Of a stretch of DNA of 64,000 bases, positions 1 to 10,730 are shown piece after piece (position 1 is the stretch's first letter; each line of letters opens with the position of its first letter). The DNA is from Gp6-AA40 sp963818645 (lineage in GTDB: Bacteria > Acidobacteriota > Vicinamibacteria > Vicinamibacterales > UBA2999). A program made the position numbers and the translations under genes. The notes below the pieces were generated by a model. The model was not told the DNA's origin. It saw only the letters and a program-made list of their open reading frames with translations, and did not search any database. The stretch is taken from NCBI GenBank assembly GCA_963818645.1, contig CAWFTF010000001.1, positions 148,591-212,590 of the forward strand, in the 5' to 3' direction.

Positions 1-50
1 AGCGCGACGATGGCAGCGGCGGCTGACGAGGCGAGCACTCGCGTGAACAT
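1..50 (-). CDS. 5' end of a secreted protein, cut by window edge
   Basis: An ATG on the minus strand at position 50 is followed by 16 codons giving a hydrophobic, alanine-rich N-terminus (begins MFTRVLASSAAA), which looks like the start of a signal peptide. An AAGGAG ribosome binding site sits 7 bases upstream of the ATG. The rest of the gene lies outside the window, so its function cannot be read. It is divergent from the PQQ dehydrogenase gene that starts at 195, so the 144 bases between them should hold both promoters. A TAGAAT hexamer at 133-138 is a possible -10 element for the + gene, but no good -35 goes with it. Confidence 0.6.
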   Translation of the reverse strand, partial: MFTRVLASSAAAAIVA

Positions 51-194
51 GTCGTAACTCCTTGCGGAAAGAGGCGCGTGGAGCGACTGGAAGTCGATGA
101 TTGCGTGCGTATTATACGGCTATCCGTTGGGATAGAATTTCGGCGCAGCTCAGACGAAAGACCGGCCTCATGCACATGAAAAGGACACTCTTTG

Positions 195-2255
195 ATGCGT
201 AGATTCGGCGGATCCCTGTTGATTGCGCTCACACTTGGGATGGCGGCCCTGGTCGCCCAGTCGGGAGGCTCTCGAAGCAGTTCGGCGAAGCCCTACACGA
301 CCTGGACCGCATACCAGGGCGGCTCCCACTCGTCGCAATATTCGGCTCTCGACCAGATCAACAAGTCGAACGTGTCGCGTCTCGACGTGGCCTGGACCTA
401 CCCGGTGAATGGCAACATCACCTTCAACCCCATCGTCGTCGACAACGTGATGTACGTGCAGGGCACGGGGAACGCCATCGTGGCCCTCGATGCCGCGACG
501 GGGAAGGAGATCTGGCGTCACGCCAATCAAGGGGCGATCGGCGCGAGAGGGCTCAACTACTGGGAGAGCCCGGATCGGTCCGACCGGCGACTCCTGTATC
601 TCAACGCCGGAAACCTGACAGCGATCAACGCGCAGAACGGCGAGACGATTACGTCGTTCGGCAACAACGGCCGGGTGGACCTGCGAGTGGCGCTGTGGCG
701 CGAGGCGCGGAACCCGCTTCAGACCAGCAACCCGGGTCGCGTCTTCGAGAACCTGGTCATCATCTCGCTACCGGCGCAGGGCGCGGGGTACGAGTCAACG
801 CCAGCCGACGTGCAGGCGTACGACGTGCGGACCGGCAAGATCGTGTGGGTCTTCCACAGCATTCCGCATCCCGGCGAGTTCGGGTACGACACGTGGCCGG
901 AGGGCGCGTACAAGAAAGCGGGAGGCGTTCACAACTGGAGCGAGCTGACCGTTGATGCGCAGAACGGGATCGCGTTCATTCCGTTCGGCACTGCACGCTT
1001 CGACTTCTACGGTGGCGACCGGGCCGGCGACAACCTGTTTGCGAACAGCCTCGTGGCGCTCGATGCGCGGACGGGCAAGCGCCTCTGGCACCACCAGCTC
1101 GTGCACCACGATCTGTGGGACTACGATCTGCCGCAGGCGCCGAAGCTGCTGACTCTTCGTCAGAACGGACAAAATGTCGACGTCGTTGCGCAGGCCACCA
1201 AGTTCGGCTTCATCTTCGTTTTCGAGCGCAAGACCGGCAAGCCGATCTTCCCAATCGAAGAGCGTCCCGTTCCTCAGTCCGATGTGCCAGGCGAGCAGAG
1301 CTCGAAGACGCAGCCATTTCCCTCGAAGCCTGCGCCGTTTGCGCGGCAGTCCTTCACTGAGAAAGACATCAATCCGTATCTGCCCGAAGCAGAGCAGGAG
1401 TTGCTGCGACAGCGTCTGCGCAGCGTGAGGAACGAGGGGCTCTTCACGCCGCCGAGTCTCGAGGGCTCAATCGAGCTTCCGGGTCACAACGGAGGTGCGA
1501 ACTGGGGTAGTTCCGCGGTGGATCCGCTCCGGGGCGAGTTCTACGTCGTCGCCAAGAACATGCCGACGTTGATGCGCCTCATTCTGAGCAACGAGGAGCC
1601 GACCGCAGGTGGTGCGCTCGGTGGCGGAGCGGCGAGTCCCATCATCACGCCGGAACAGAAGGCCACGCTCATGGCCGCTGCGAAGGAAGCGGCAGCGAAG
1701 GGGCCGGTGCGTTACACGTCTCCGTACGACTTCATGCAGAGCCCGACGAACGGCATGACCGCGCTCGGCCCGCCGTGGTCGGAGATCACGGCGTACGACC
1801 TGAACACGGGCGCGATCAAGTGGCGTGTGCCTGATGGTGGAGTAACGGCGCCGCCGGAGGCGGGATTGAAGGGGGACACCGGGGCCCACATGCCACGAGG
1901 TGGTCCACTTGTCACCGCTGGCGGCCTCGTGTTCGTGGCGACCGCATCGGATCGCACCGTCCGCGCATACGACCGCGACTCGGGCAAGGTGGTGTGGACG
2001 AAGGATCTGCCAACCGGATCGGAAGGTGTTCCTGCGACCTACGAAGTGGGTGGTCGTCAATTCATCGTATTCCCAGTTGCGGCGGGAGCTGGATTGTTCC
2101 CGGCTCGCTTCGGAGGTCCCGCGGCGGCTGCGAGTGGTGGTGCCGCCGCTGGTGGAGGACCTGAAGCAGAGGCTGGCGGGCGCGGCCGCGGAGGTCGAGC
2201 AGGTGGACCGCCGCCGGCACCCGGGGCGTACATCGCATACGCGTTGCCGCAATGA
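195..2255 (+). CDS. PQQ-dependent quinoprotein dehydrogenase, secreted
   Basis: This is a 686-residue periplasmic eight-bladed beta-propeller of the PQQ-dependent alcohol/glucose dehydrogenase family, which oxidises alcohols or sugars and passes electrons to quinone or cytochrome. An N-terminal signal peptide is visible (RRFGGSLLIALTLGMAALVA). Propeller repeats ending in the Gly-Lys-x-x-Trp signature occur near residues 97, 208, 288, 533 and 592, and HHDLWDYDLP is a typical quinoprotein segment. No CxxCH haem site is present, so it is not a quinohaemoprotein. The C-terminal 60 residues hold a Gly/Arg/Pro-rich low-complexity insert. I chose ATG 195 (TTG 192 is also in frame), with AAGGA upstream. 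It is followed after 13 bases by a second quinoprotein gene. The substrate is unknown. Confidence 0.85.
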   Translation: MRRFGGSLLIALTLGMAALVAQSGGSRSSSAKPYTTWTAYQGGSHSSQYSALDQINKSNVSRLDVAWTYPVNGNITFNPIVVDNVMYVQGTGNAIVALDAATGKEIWRHANQGAIGARGLNYWESPDRSDRRLLYLNAGNLTAINAQNGETITSFGNNGRVDLRVALWREARNPLQTSNPGRVFENLVIISLPAQGAGYESTPADVQAYDVRTGKIVWVFHSIPHPGEFGYDTWPEGAYKKAGGVHNWSELTVDAQNGIAFIPFGTARFDFYGGDRAGDNLFANSLVALDARTGKRLWHHQLVHHDLWDYDLPQAPKLLTLRQNGQNVDVVAQATKFGFIFVFERKTGKPIFPIEERPVPQSDVPGEQSSKTQPFPSKPAPFARQSFTEKDINPYLPEAEQELLRQRLRSVRNEGLFTPPSLEGSIELPGHNGGANWGSSAVDPLRGEFYVVAKNMPTLMRLILSNEEPTAGGALGGGAASPIITPEQKATLMAAAKEAAAKGPVRYTSPYDFMQSPTNGMTALGPPWSEITAYDLNTGAIKWRVPDGGVTAPPEAGLKGDTGAHMPRGGPLVTAGGLVFVATASDRTVRAYDRDSGKVVWTKDLPTGSEGVPATYEVGGRQFIVFPVAAGAGLFPARFGGPAAAASGGAAAGGGPEAEAGGRGRGGRAGGPPPAPGAYIAYALPQ

Positions 2256-2268
2256 GGTGAAGAGTTCC

Positions 2269-4261
2269 ATGCTGATCCCGGTCGCGGTCGTCACAGCCGC
2301 GATCGGTGTGTGGGCACAGGGATCATCCTCGACCGCGCGGAATCAGATCGCTCCCGGCGACTGGCCCAATCTGAATCGCGACCTCGCAGCCACGCGGTTC
2401 TCGCCGCTGACCGAGATCAACACGACCAACGTTGGCTCGCTGAAGCAGGCGTGGACCTATCGACTCGGTGGTGGAGCGACCTCTGTACCGCTCGTCGTCG
2501 GCGGAGTGATGTACGCGTCGAGTGGGCCGCAGGTTGTTGCGCTCGATGCCGACAGCGGCAAAGAGATCTGGTCATACACCGTGCCGGCTGCGGCGGCCGC
2601 AACTCCCGCGCCTGTGAGCGATGCGCAGGCGCCCGCGGCCGCGGCGCCACCTCCCGGGCTGACTCCATCGGCGGGTGGGCGTCGCGGTGGCGGCCCACCA
2701 GTGGCCGTCGCGTCGCAGCGCGGTGTCGGGTACTGGCCCGGTGACGGAACAGCCTCCGCGCGTGTGATGTTCCTGGGCGGAACGCGCCTCTTCGCTCGTC
2801 GATGCCGCAACAGGGAAACCGTCCGCCGGATTCGGCACCGACGGCATCGTCAACATCGGCGTTCCCTACAACGGCACGCCCACGCTGTATCGCAACGTCG
2901 TCATCATCGGCGCCAACGTCAATGAGGTGCCGCAGGGTCCGGCTGGAAATCCGCGCGCGTTCGATGCGAGGACCGGCAAGAAGCTCTGGGAGTTCCAGAC
3001 CGTTCCCAAGCCTGGATCGAAATACAACGAGACCTGGGGCGACGGGTGGAAGGAACGCTCGGGCACGAATATGTGGGGGTTCGCTGCACCCGTCGACGTG
3101 GAGCGCGGCATCGCGTATCTGCCCGTGGCCGGACCGGCGGCGAACTACTACGGCGGCGATCGACCTGGCAGGAACGACTACGCGAACTCGGTGGTCGCGG
3201 TTGATGCACAGACAGGGAAGTACCTCTGGCACTTCCAGACCGTTCATCACGACATCTGGGACTCGGATATGCCCACCGCGGGCGGACTCGTCGACGTCAT
3301 GCAGAACGGCCGCCGAGTGCCAGCGATCGCGCACGTCGGCAAGACCAGCTATCTGTTCGTGCTGAATCGCACGAACGGGAAGCCAATCATTCCGGTGGAG
3401 GAGCGCCCGGTGCCAAAGGGTGACGTTCCAACCGAGTGGTACTCACCGACGCAGCCGTTCCCGGTGCGGCCAGGACCGCTCAGCCGCGTGAGCTTCACGA
3501 AAGAAGAGATGGTAACCGCAGCGGACACGACCGCTGAACATGCGGCCGCGTGTCTGGCGATGTGGGACAAGGCGGGCGGCTTCTATAACGCGGGACCGTT
3601 CACGCCGTTCATGTTTCACAAGAAGAACGACCCGCCGAAGTCCACGATCCAGTTTCCAGGCGGGACCGGTGGCGTCAACTGGGGCGGGATGGCGGTCGAT
3701 CCGAACTCGGGCTACATGTTCGTGAATGCGCAGAACACGTCGCTCGTCGGGTGGGTCGAAGAAAAGGATCCGAACGTCGATTACAGCTTCGATGCGCGCG
3801 GCTCGAAGCAACCCTACGATCGCGCGAGCGTGAATGGCGTGGGTCCGTTCTTCACTTTCAGCGCGCCGCTCAATGGATACGACACGACCGGCCGGCCTCG
3901 TCCGGGTCCGCAGCTCCCGTGTCAGCGGCCGCCATGGTCGAAGCTCGTCGCGGTGAACCTCAATACCGGGATGGTTGCATGGGAATCGGTGCTCGGCGTC
4001 AACGATGCTCTTCCGGAAGGAAAGCGGCTCGTCGGGAACAGCGGCAGCGCAGGTCCCACGGTGACCGCGGGCGGGCTGGTATTCGTCGGTGCGACGAACG
4101 ACCGCCGATTCCGTGCGTTCGACGCGAAGACCGGCAAAGAGATCTGGACGACGAACCTCGAGGCCAACGCGAATGCGAATCCGATGAGCTATCAGGGGAA
4201 GAGCGGGAAGCAATACGTGGCCGTTGTGGCCGGTAACACTTTGATGGTGTACTCGCTCTAA
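2269..4261 (+). CDS. PQQ-dependent quinoprotein dehydrogenase, with one frameshift
   Basis: This is a paralogue of the upstream gene, also periplasmic and of the PQQ beta-propeller family. It starts at ATG 2269 (GAGGTGAAG upstream) with a short signal peptide and a first propeller blade (ALDADSGKEIW near residue 91). A Pro/Ala/Gly-rich stretch follows at about residues 115-150. The reading frame changes near 2797: the first frame ends at 2925, while the second frame already encodes DAATGKPSAGFGTDG from 2801. Removing one base (CTCGTCGAT to CTCTCGAT-like) restores a single protein of about 660 residues. The second part carries VHHDIWDSDMP, AFDAKTGKEIW and a normal C-terminus. It is either an assembly error or a young pseudogene; I favour an error because both halves are intact. 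Confidence 0.75.
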
Positions 4262-4300
4262 TAGTAGGCGGTATGCAGTAAGCGGTAGGCAAGAGACGAC

Positions 4301-5341
4301 ATGAAAAAGACCTTGATGGTGGTCACCGCGATTGCGGTGACGTCGGCCGTCCTTCTATCGGCGCAGGGCCCTGCGCCGATCGCGAAGCGCGATCCGAACT
4401 ACACCGTCCCGCGGACCCCATGGGGTGATCCCGATCTGCAAGGGAAGTGGCCCAGCACCGACATGGTGGGCACGCCGATGCAGCGCGATGCGAAGCTCGG
4501 CACGCGGAATCTGTTGACCGAGGCTGAATACAGGGACGTACAGGCGCGGTTTGCGCGGCAGGCGGCGCAGGACGAAGCCGACTTCGATTTGGACCACCCG
4601 ACTGTGACGCCTGGCGGCGACGTGGGTGGTCCGGTCTCTCCTCCGCCGCATTGGCTGGAACGTGGGAAGCCGCAGTATCAGGCGTCGCTCATCGTCGATC
4701 CGCCGGATGGCCGGATGCCGGCGCTGACGCCGGCAGCGCAGCAGCGTCAGGCCGCGGCACGCGAAGCCCGTGAAGGGCGCGGGCCTGCCGATTCCTACAC
4801 CGATCGCAGTCTGTACGACCGCTGCATCTCGCGCGGTATCGCCGGATCGATCCTTCCCGTGATTTACAACAACGGGAACGAGATCGTGCAGGCACCCGGG
4901 TTCGTCGCGATCAGTAACGAGATGATCCACGAGACGCGCATCGTGCCGCTCGACGGCCGTCCGCATCCGGGCCCGCACATCAAGATGTGGATGGGTGACT
5001 CGCGCGGCCGTTGGGACGGCGACACGCTCGTCGTCGAGACAAAAAACATCGGCAGCTTCGCGCCCGGCATCGGGGTCAACGGCGGTGGTACGCGGCACAG
5101 CAACGACATCACGATCACCGAGCGGTTCACTCGGATGAGCGCGGACGTGATTCTGTACGAGATGCATGTCAACGATCCGAAGACATGGACGAGGCCGTGG
5201 ACGATGCAGTACCCGCTGAAGCGGGATGACAACTACGGCTACTTCGAGTACGCGTGTCACGAGGGAAACTACTCGTTGTTCAACATTCTGAGTGGAGCGC
5301 GGGCAGACGAAAAGGCCGCGGCTGATGCTGCGATTAAGTAG
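4301..5341 (+). CDS. Secreted protein of the recurring PWGDPD family
   Basis: This is a 346-residue exported protein of unknown function. It begins with a signal peptide (MKKTLMVVTAIAVTSAVLLSAQ) and then the family hallmark PRTPWGDPDLQGKW. Further shared motifs are DRSLYDRCISRG, HETRIVPLDGRPH, GDTLVVETKN and YACHEGNYS. The same motifs recur in the proteins at 11761-12822 and 21436-22296, so three paralogues lie within 18 kb. It follows the two quinoprotein genes with a 39-base gap containing a short imperfect repeat (tagtaggcggtatgcag...agcggtaggc). Co-orientation suggests an operon with the quinoproteins. A conserved CHEGN near the C-terminus and a DRC segment may be functional sites, but no activity is known to me. 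Confidence 0.75.
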   Translation: MKKTLMVVTAIAVTSAVLLSAQGPAPIAKRDPNYTVPRTPWGDPDLQGKWPSTDMVGTPMQRDAKLGTRNLLTEAEYRDVQARFARQAAQDEADFDLDHPTVTPGGDVGGPVSPPPHWLERGKPQYQASLIVDPPDGRMPALTPAAQQRQAAAREAREGRGPADSYTDRSLYDRCISRGIAGSILPVIYNNGNEIVQAPGFVAISNEMIHETRIVPLDGRPHPGPHIKMWMGDSRGRWDGDTLVVETKNIGSFAPGIGVNGGGTRHSNDITITERFTRMSADVILYEMHVNDPKTWTRPWTMQYPLKRDDNYGYFEYACHEGNYSLFNILSGARADEKAAADAAIK

Positions 5342-5399
5342 GCAGTAGCCCTCCGGACCACGCAACTCGCTGGCCGTGTCGTCCGTCATAGACGTCATC

Positions 5400-7866
5400 A
5401 TGCGGCTCGATACACTCGCTCAGGACGTTCGCTCGGCTGCCAGAAACCTGCGGCGCTCGCCCGGTTTCGCCGTGCTGACGATCCTCACGCTCTCGGTCGG
5501 CATCGGTGCGAACACGGCGATGTTCTCGGTGCTGAACGCGGTGATTCTGCGGCCGGCGGCGTATCCACGCCCCGCCCAGCTCATGTTCGTGAGCAGCCGC
5601 TTTCCGTCGCTCGGATTCAATCAGTTCTGGGTCTCTCCTCCGGAATACTTCGAGCTGACGGAGATCAATCGGACGTTCTCGTCCGTCGGCGCGTACGTGA
5701 CGGGCGAGGCCAACGTGTCGACCGCGGATCGTCCTCGACGCGTCAGCACTGGCATCGTCAACGCTGAGCTACTCGAGACGCTTGCCGTGCCGCCGCAAGC
5801 GGGACGATGGTTTCGACGTGATGAGACCCGCGCAAACGGTCCGCGGCTCGTCATGCTGTCCAGTGAGTTGTGGCGGTCGGCGTTCGCGTCGCGATCCGAC
5901 ATCGTTGGAAAGACGATCGAAGTGGACGGTGCGCAGAACGAGGTCGTCGGCATCATGCCGCCCGGCTTCGACGTCATGGACAACCACGTCGAGATTGTGG
6001 CTGCCGCTGCAGCTCAATCCTTCGAATCGCCAGCAACCGCGGAAACCATTTCCTGAATCTGATTGGACGAGTGAAGGACGGCATCACGCCTGCGCAGGCA
6101 CAGGCCGAGCTTGCGGCGCTCGTGGCGAGCTGGGGCGAGAGGACTGGCGCGAAGGATCACGTGTTCACACCGGACGGTCACGCGCTCCAGATGGAGCCGA
6201 TGCAGGAAGAGATCGTCGGCTCGGCGCGCCTCGCGATCTGGGTGCTGCAGGCAGCCGTTGGCTTCGTGCTCCTGATCGCGTGCGCGAACTTTGCGAATCT
6301 CCTGCTGGCGCGCGCGGAGACACGACATCGCGAGTTCGCTATCCGTACTGCGATCGGCGCCAGTCGCTGGCGGTTGCTGATGCAATTCGTCGCGGAAGGG
6401 TGTGTGCTCGCGCTCGGAGGCGGAGCAACGGGGGTGTTGCTGGCGTGGGCGGGTGTCCGCGCGCTCGTGGCTGCGTATCCGGAGCAGCCTGCCACGCGCC
6501 GGAGAGATCGCGGTCGATCCATCCGTGCTGCTGTTCACGTTCATCGTGTCGCTCTGCACCGGGAGTGGTCTTCGGCCTTGCGCCGATGCTGCACCTCACG
6601 CCGGGCGGCTTGCACTCCTCTCTCAAAGAGGGCGGCGTCCGCGGATCGACGAGTGCACGTCACGGCGTGCGCCGTGCGCTCGTCGCGGCCGAAGTTGCGC
6701 TGGCGGTCGTCCTGGTCGTGGGTGCGGGCCTGATGTTGCGGACCGTGATGAACCTGCTGAATGTCGATCCCGGGTTCGATCGATCCCGCCTCGTGACGTT
6801 CGCCCTGGACCTGCCGGTTGCTCACTACGCGACGTTCGAGAATCAGCTGCAGTTCTATCAGCGACTCTTTGGTCGCCTCGAAGGTATTCCTGGTGTGCTG
6901 CGCGTGTCGGGCATGACCGGCCTGCCGCCCAATCGCCAGGTGGACGCGAACGATACCGACATCGGCAACTACACGGCGCCCAAGCAGGGACCGTTCGAGA
7001 ACGTCGACTACTACCAGCGCGTGACGCAGGGTTACTTCGAGACGATGGGCGTCCCGATCGTCGAGGGTCGTGGCTTCGAGCCGGGTGACGCGATTGGCGG
7101 GCCCGTGGCCATCGTCAACGAGACGCTCGTTCGAACGTTCTGGAAGGACCGCAACCCGATCGGTCAGCAGATTCGACAGTGCTGCGGCGATCAGATCCCC
7201 TGGCTCACGGTGGTTGGTGTTGCGAAGGACGTCAAGCAGGGAGGCGTCGATCAGAAGACGGGGACCGAACTTTATTTTCTACTCGATCAGTTCCCGCGCC
7301 TGTATCCCAACGTGCAGGTAGGCGGCGGCGATCTGAACATCGTCCTGCGGACCGCCGTGCCGATCGCGACGCTGGGGACCGCGATTGAAGGCATCGTGCG
7401 GGAGGTCGATCCCTCACTGCCGGTCATCAAGTTGCGTGAGATGGATGCGGTCTTCCGCGAGTCGCTGAGCCGCCCGCGCCTGCTGGCCCAACTCCTTGGA
7501 GGGTTCGCCGCGCTCGCGTTGTTCCTCGCATCGATCGGCACCTACGGTCTCTTGTCGTATCTGGTGACGGAGCGTCGCCGTGAGATCGGTATCCGCATGG
7601 CGCTTGGCGCCGAGCGCGCCGCGGTGTTGCGCCACATCATGGGGCAGGGTCTCCGGCTCGCGCTTTTCGGCCTGGCCGCTGGTCTGGCTGGTGCGTTCGC
7701 GCTGACACGACTGATGGCGACATTGCTCTTCGACGTCGAGCCGAACGATCCCGCAACGCTCGTTGCGGTGGCCGCCGCCATCACCGGCGTTGCGGCGCTC
7801 GCGTGCTTCATCCCGGCGCAGCGCGCGACCCGCGTCGATCCGGTGGTCGTACTGCGCGACGAATAG
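5400..7866 (+). CDS. ADOP-type MacB/FtsX permease, with four frameshifts
   Basis: This is an ADOP (acidobacterial duplicated orphan permease): an N-terminal helix, a MacB periplasmic core, an FtsX domain, then a second core and FtsX domain, about 820 residues. The start MRLDTLAQDVRSAARNL followed by RRSPGFAVLTILTLSVGIGAN is characteristic, and the C-terminal FtsX domain ends with RATRVDPVVVLRDE. The gene is readable only by changing frame near 5999, 6033, 6490 and 6560. Each is repaired by deleting one base, giving EIWLPLQLNP, NRGNHFLNLIGRV, EQLPRAGEIAVDP and LCTGVVFGLAP in turn. Such proteins lack their own ATPase and are thought to act as MacB-like transport or mechanotransmission proteins. 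I chose ATG 5400 by family start; GTG 5376 is in frame. Confidence 0.8.
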
Positions 7867-7874
7867 AGGCGGTT

Positions 7875-10583
7875 TCAGACCAGCTCTCCGAACCAGCCTC
7901 GTCGCGCCGCCCACTTCAGGCCCTCCAACACGGGCACGACGGTGAAGGCCAGGATCGTCGCCAGCATCCAGTCTGCGACGGACAGACTGAACGTACCGAA
8001 CGCCCGTTGAAAGAACGGCACGTAGATGATGACAACAAGCAGGAGCATCTCCCACGAGATCGCGATGTTGAGCCAACGGTTGGCAAACGGCCCGCGGAAG
8101 ACGGACAAGCGATCGGAGCGGCAGTTGTAAGCGTTGAAGAACTGAATCAGCACCAGCGACACGAAGGTCATCGACATGACTTCGGCCAGCGGGCGCCCTG
8201 TCCGAAGCAGCCACACGAACAGCGTGGCGTTCACGATGGCGGACCACAATCCCGCTGCGATCAGCATGACCACGACAGGCCGTGTGAAGATGCCGATACG
8301 CGCGTCCCTCGGCCGCCGCCGCATCAGGTCCTGCTCCGGCGGATCGACGGCAAGCGCGAGCGCTGGCAAGCCGTCGGTCGCCAGGTTGACGTAGAGGATC
8401 TGCACCGCGGTCAACGGCATCGGGAGACCCGCGATGACGCTTCCTGCGAGCAGCACGATTTCACCGACGTTGCACGAGAGCAGGTACGTCAGATACTTCT
8501 TGATGTTGCCGAAGACGATGCGCCCTTCCTCGACGGCCGAGACGATGGTCGCGAAGTTGTCGTCGAGGAGGGTCATCCCCGCCGCTTCTTTGCTGACATC
8601 CGTGCCAGCGATGCCCATGGCGATCCCGACGTCCGCTTTCTTGAGCGCCGGCGCGTCGTTGATGCCGTCGCCGGTCATGGCGACGACGTCGCCCCGGCTC
8701 TGCCACGCGGTGACAACGCGGAGCTTGTCGGCCGGTGAAACACGCGCGTACACGGCGATGTCGCCGACGCCGCGCTGGAGATCGGCATCGCTCATCGCGT
8801 CGAGGTCGCGTCCGGTGACGACGCGCTGCTGGTGCAGCACGCCGATCTCTCGGGCGACCGCGCTCGCGGTCAACGGATGATCGCCCGTGATCATGATCGC
8901 GTGGATGCCGGCATCGGCACAGACACGGACGGCGGCGGCGGCTTCGGCACGTGGCGGATCCATCATCCCGACGAGGCCAAGCAGCGTCATTTGCTCTTCC
9001 GCGCCGTCGAGCGACGGGGTGGCCTTACGCGCAATCGCCAGGACACGAAGGCCTTCGCTTGCCATCCGCCGTTCGACGCCGAGCACCCGCTCGCGACATT
9101 CGTCGGTCAGCGGCACCTCGCGGTCGTCGCTGAGGAGGCTGGTGCAACTCGGCACGACGTTGTCGGCCGCTCCTTTCGAGTAAGCGATCGAGCCGGCCTC
9201 TGTCGTGTGCAGCGTCGTCATCCTGCGACGCTCGGAGGTGAAGGGGATTTCGGCGACGCGTGGTTCTTCTGCGGTCAGGCCGTCCGGTGTCAATCCCGCC
9301 TTGATGGCCGCGACGACCAGAGCGCCCTCGGTGGGATCGCCCTCGATGTGATGGCGGCCGTCGCGTGCGATGAGGCGGGCATCCGAGGCGAGTGTCGCCG
9401 CGCGTAGCAGGGCTCGTACAGCCGCTGGCGCGTCGATCGCACGGCCTTCCTCGAGTATGGCGCCTGTCGGATCGTACCCGGTGCCCGACAGATCAAGGAC
9501 GCGGTCGTCGGCGAACACACGCCGGACCGTCATTTCGTTCTTTGTCAGCGTCCCGGTTTTGTCGGAGCAGATCACCGACGTGCTGCCCAGCGTCTCGACG
9601 ATTGGCAGGCGGCGGACGAGGGCGTTGCGCTTGACCATCCGCCGTACGCCGATGGCGAGCGAGATCGTCACAACGGCGGGCAGCGCCTCCGGCACGACGG
9701 CGACAGCCAGTGCGATACCGAACATGAACATCTCGAGCGCCGGCAGCCCGCGAGCGAGGCCGATCACAACGACGAGTGCGACCACGATGAGGGCGGCCTT
9801 TGCCAGTGTCCCACCCAGGCGGTCGAGGTTCTCCTGGAGGGGTGTTCGGCCGGCTTCCACCGTCTCCACCATTCGTGCGATACGGCCGAACTCGGTGGAC
9901 ATGCCGGTGGCGACCACGACCGCGTGGCCGCGGCCGTGGACGACGAGCGTCCCCGCGTACGTCATGTTCCTGCGGTCGCCGAGCGCCAGACCCGGGTCGT
10001 CGAACGCGGTCGCGGTCTTGTTGACAGCAGCGGATTCCCCGGTCAGCGCCGCCTCGTCAACGGCCAGATTGACGGCGTCGATGACGCGTGTATCAGCGGG
10101 GACACGGTCGCCTGCGCGCAGCATCACGACGTCTCCCGGCACGAGATCGCGCGCGGGAATGGCCGATTCTTCGCCGTCGCGCAGCACGTGCGCAGAAGGG
10201 GCGGCCATTCTTCGCAGCGCTTCCAGCGCCTTGCCTGCGCGGTGTTCCTGGATGAAGCCGAGGAGCACCGCGAACAGCACGATGACGGTGATGACGACCG
10301 CCTCGAGCGTGTGGCCGAGGAAACCGGAGACGACCGTGGCGCTGAGGAGAATCACGATCAGCGCGTTCTGGAATTGCGCGAGGAAGGTATGCCACGCGGA
10401 CTGCGTGCGCAGCGTTTGCAGTTCGTTCGCGCCGTGCACAGAGAGACGCTCGACCGCGGCGGCGGTGGTCAGCCCGGTGGGATGCGTCGCGAGCCGCGCA
10501 AGTACAGAATCGGCCGACAGCGTATGCCAGGCGGGAGCGGTGTCCAATGTCTGCTCGATCGTTCTTTGCTCCGTCACACGCAT
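7875..10583 (-). CDS. P-type cation-transporting ATPase, Ca2+ (P2) type
   Basis: This is a 902-residue inner-membrane P-type ATPase of the P2 class, which exports Ca2+ or a related cation. An N-terminal cation-ATPase domain precedes the actuator (DEAALTGES). The phosphorylation site DKTGTLTKNEM lies near residue 339, and the hinge TGDGINDAPALKKADVG near 633. Transmembrane ligand motifs match SERCA-like pumps: PEALP in M4, NVGE in M5, NLATDGLPA in M6 and FFNAYNCRS in M8. This favours Ca2+ over monovalent ions by family knowledge. ATG 10583 was chosen because the actuator-side domain begins soon after; an in-frame start at 10676 would add 31 arginine-rich residues. It is divergent from an NhaR-like regulator, which may control it. 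Confidence 0.85.
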   Translation of the reverse strand: MRVTEQRTIEQTLDTAPAWHTLSADSVLARLATHPTGLTTAAAVERLSVHGANELQTLRTQSAWHTFLAQFQNALIVILLSATVVSGFLGHTLEAVVITVIVLFAVLLGFIQEHRAGKALEALRRMAAPSAHVLRDGEESAIPARDLVPGDVVMLRAGDRVPADTRVIDAVNLAVDEAALTGESAAVNKTATAFDDPGLALGDRRNMTYAGTLVVHGRGHAVVVATGMSTEFGRIARMVETVEAGRTPLQENLDRLGGTLAKAALIVVALVVVIGLARGLPALEMFMFGIALAVAVVPEALPAVVTISLAIGVRRMVKRNALVRRLPIVETLGSTSVICSDKTGTLTKNEMTVRRVFADDRVLDLSGTGYDPTGAILEEGRAIDAPAAVRALLRAATLASDARLIARDGRHHIEGDPTEGALVVAAIKAGLTPDGLTAEEPRVAEIPFTSERRRMTTLHTTEAGSIAYSKGAADNVVPSCTSLLSDDREVPLTDECRERVLGVERRMASEGLRVLAIARKATPSLDGAEEQMTLLGLVGMMDPPRAEAAAAVRVCADAGIHAIMITGDHPLTASAVAREIGVLHQQRVVTGRDLDAMSDADLQRGVGDIAVYARVSPADKLRVVTAWQSRGDVVAMTGDGINDAPALKKADVGIAMGIAGTDVSKEAAGMTLLDDNFATIVSAVEEGRIVFGNIKKYLTYLLSCNVGEIVLLAGSVIAGLPMPLTAVQILYVNLATDGLPALALAVDPPEQDLMRRRPRDARIGIFTRPVVVMLIAAGLWSAIVNATLFVWLLRTGRPLAEVMSMTFVSLVLIQFFNAYNCRSDRLSVFRGPFANRWLNIAISWEMLLLVVIIYVPFFQRAFGTFSLSVADWMLATILAFTVVPVLEGLKWAARRGWFGELV

Positions 10584-10730
10584 CCGCCGAAGGCGCCGAG
10601 AGCCAATGCGCCCATGCCTGGCCCTCCGCGGCACCCGCAGCATCTCGACGATAGTAGACAGGGGTCGCATTGACAAATAGATAGTTGATAACGACGAGTT
10701 CGGTTTTTGTTATGTTTGTCTGCGGACCCG

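Noticed and set aside
1900..2268. Long reading frame running from 1900 into the second quinoprotein
   Set aside because: Positions 1900-2268 are an out-of-frame reading of the first quinoprotein gene; the real second gene starts at ATG 2269.
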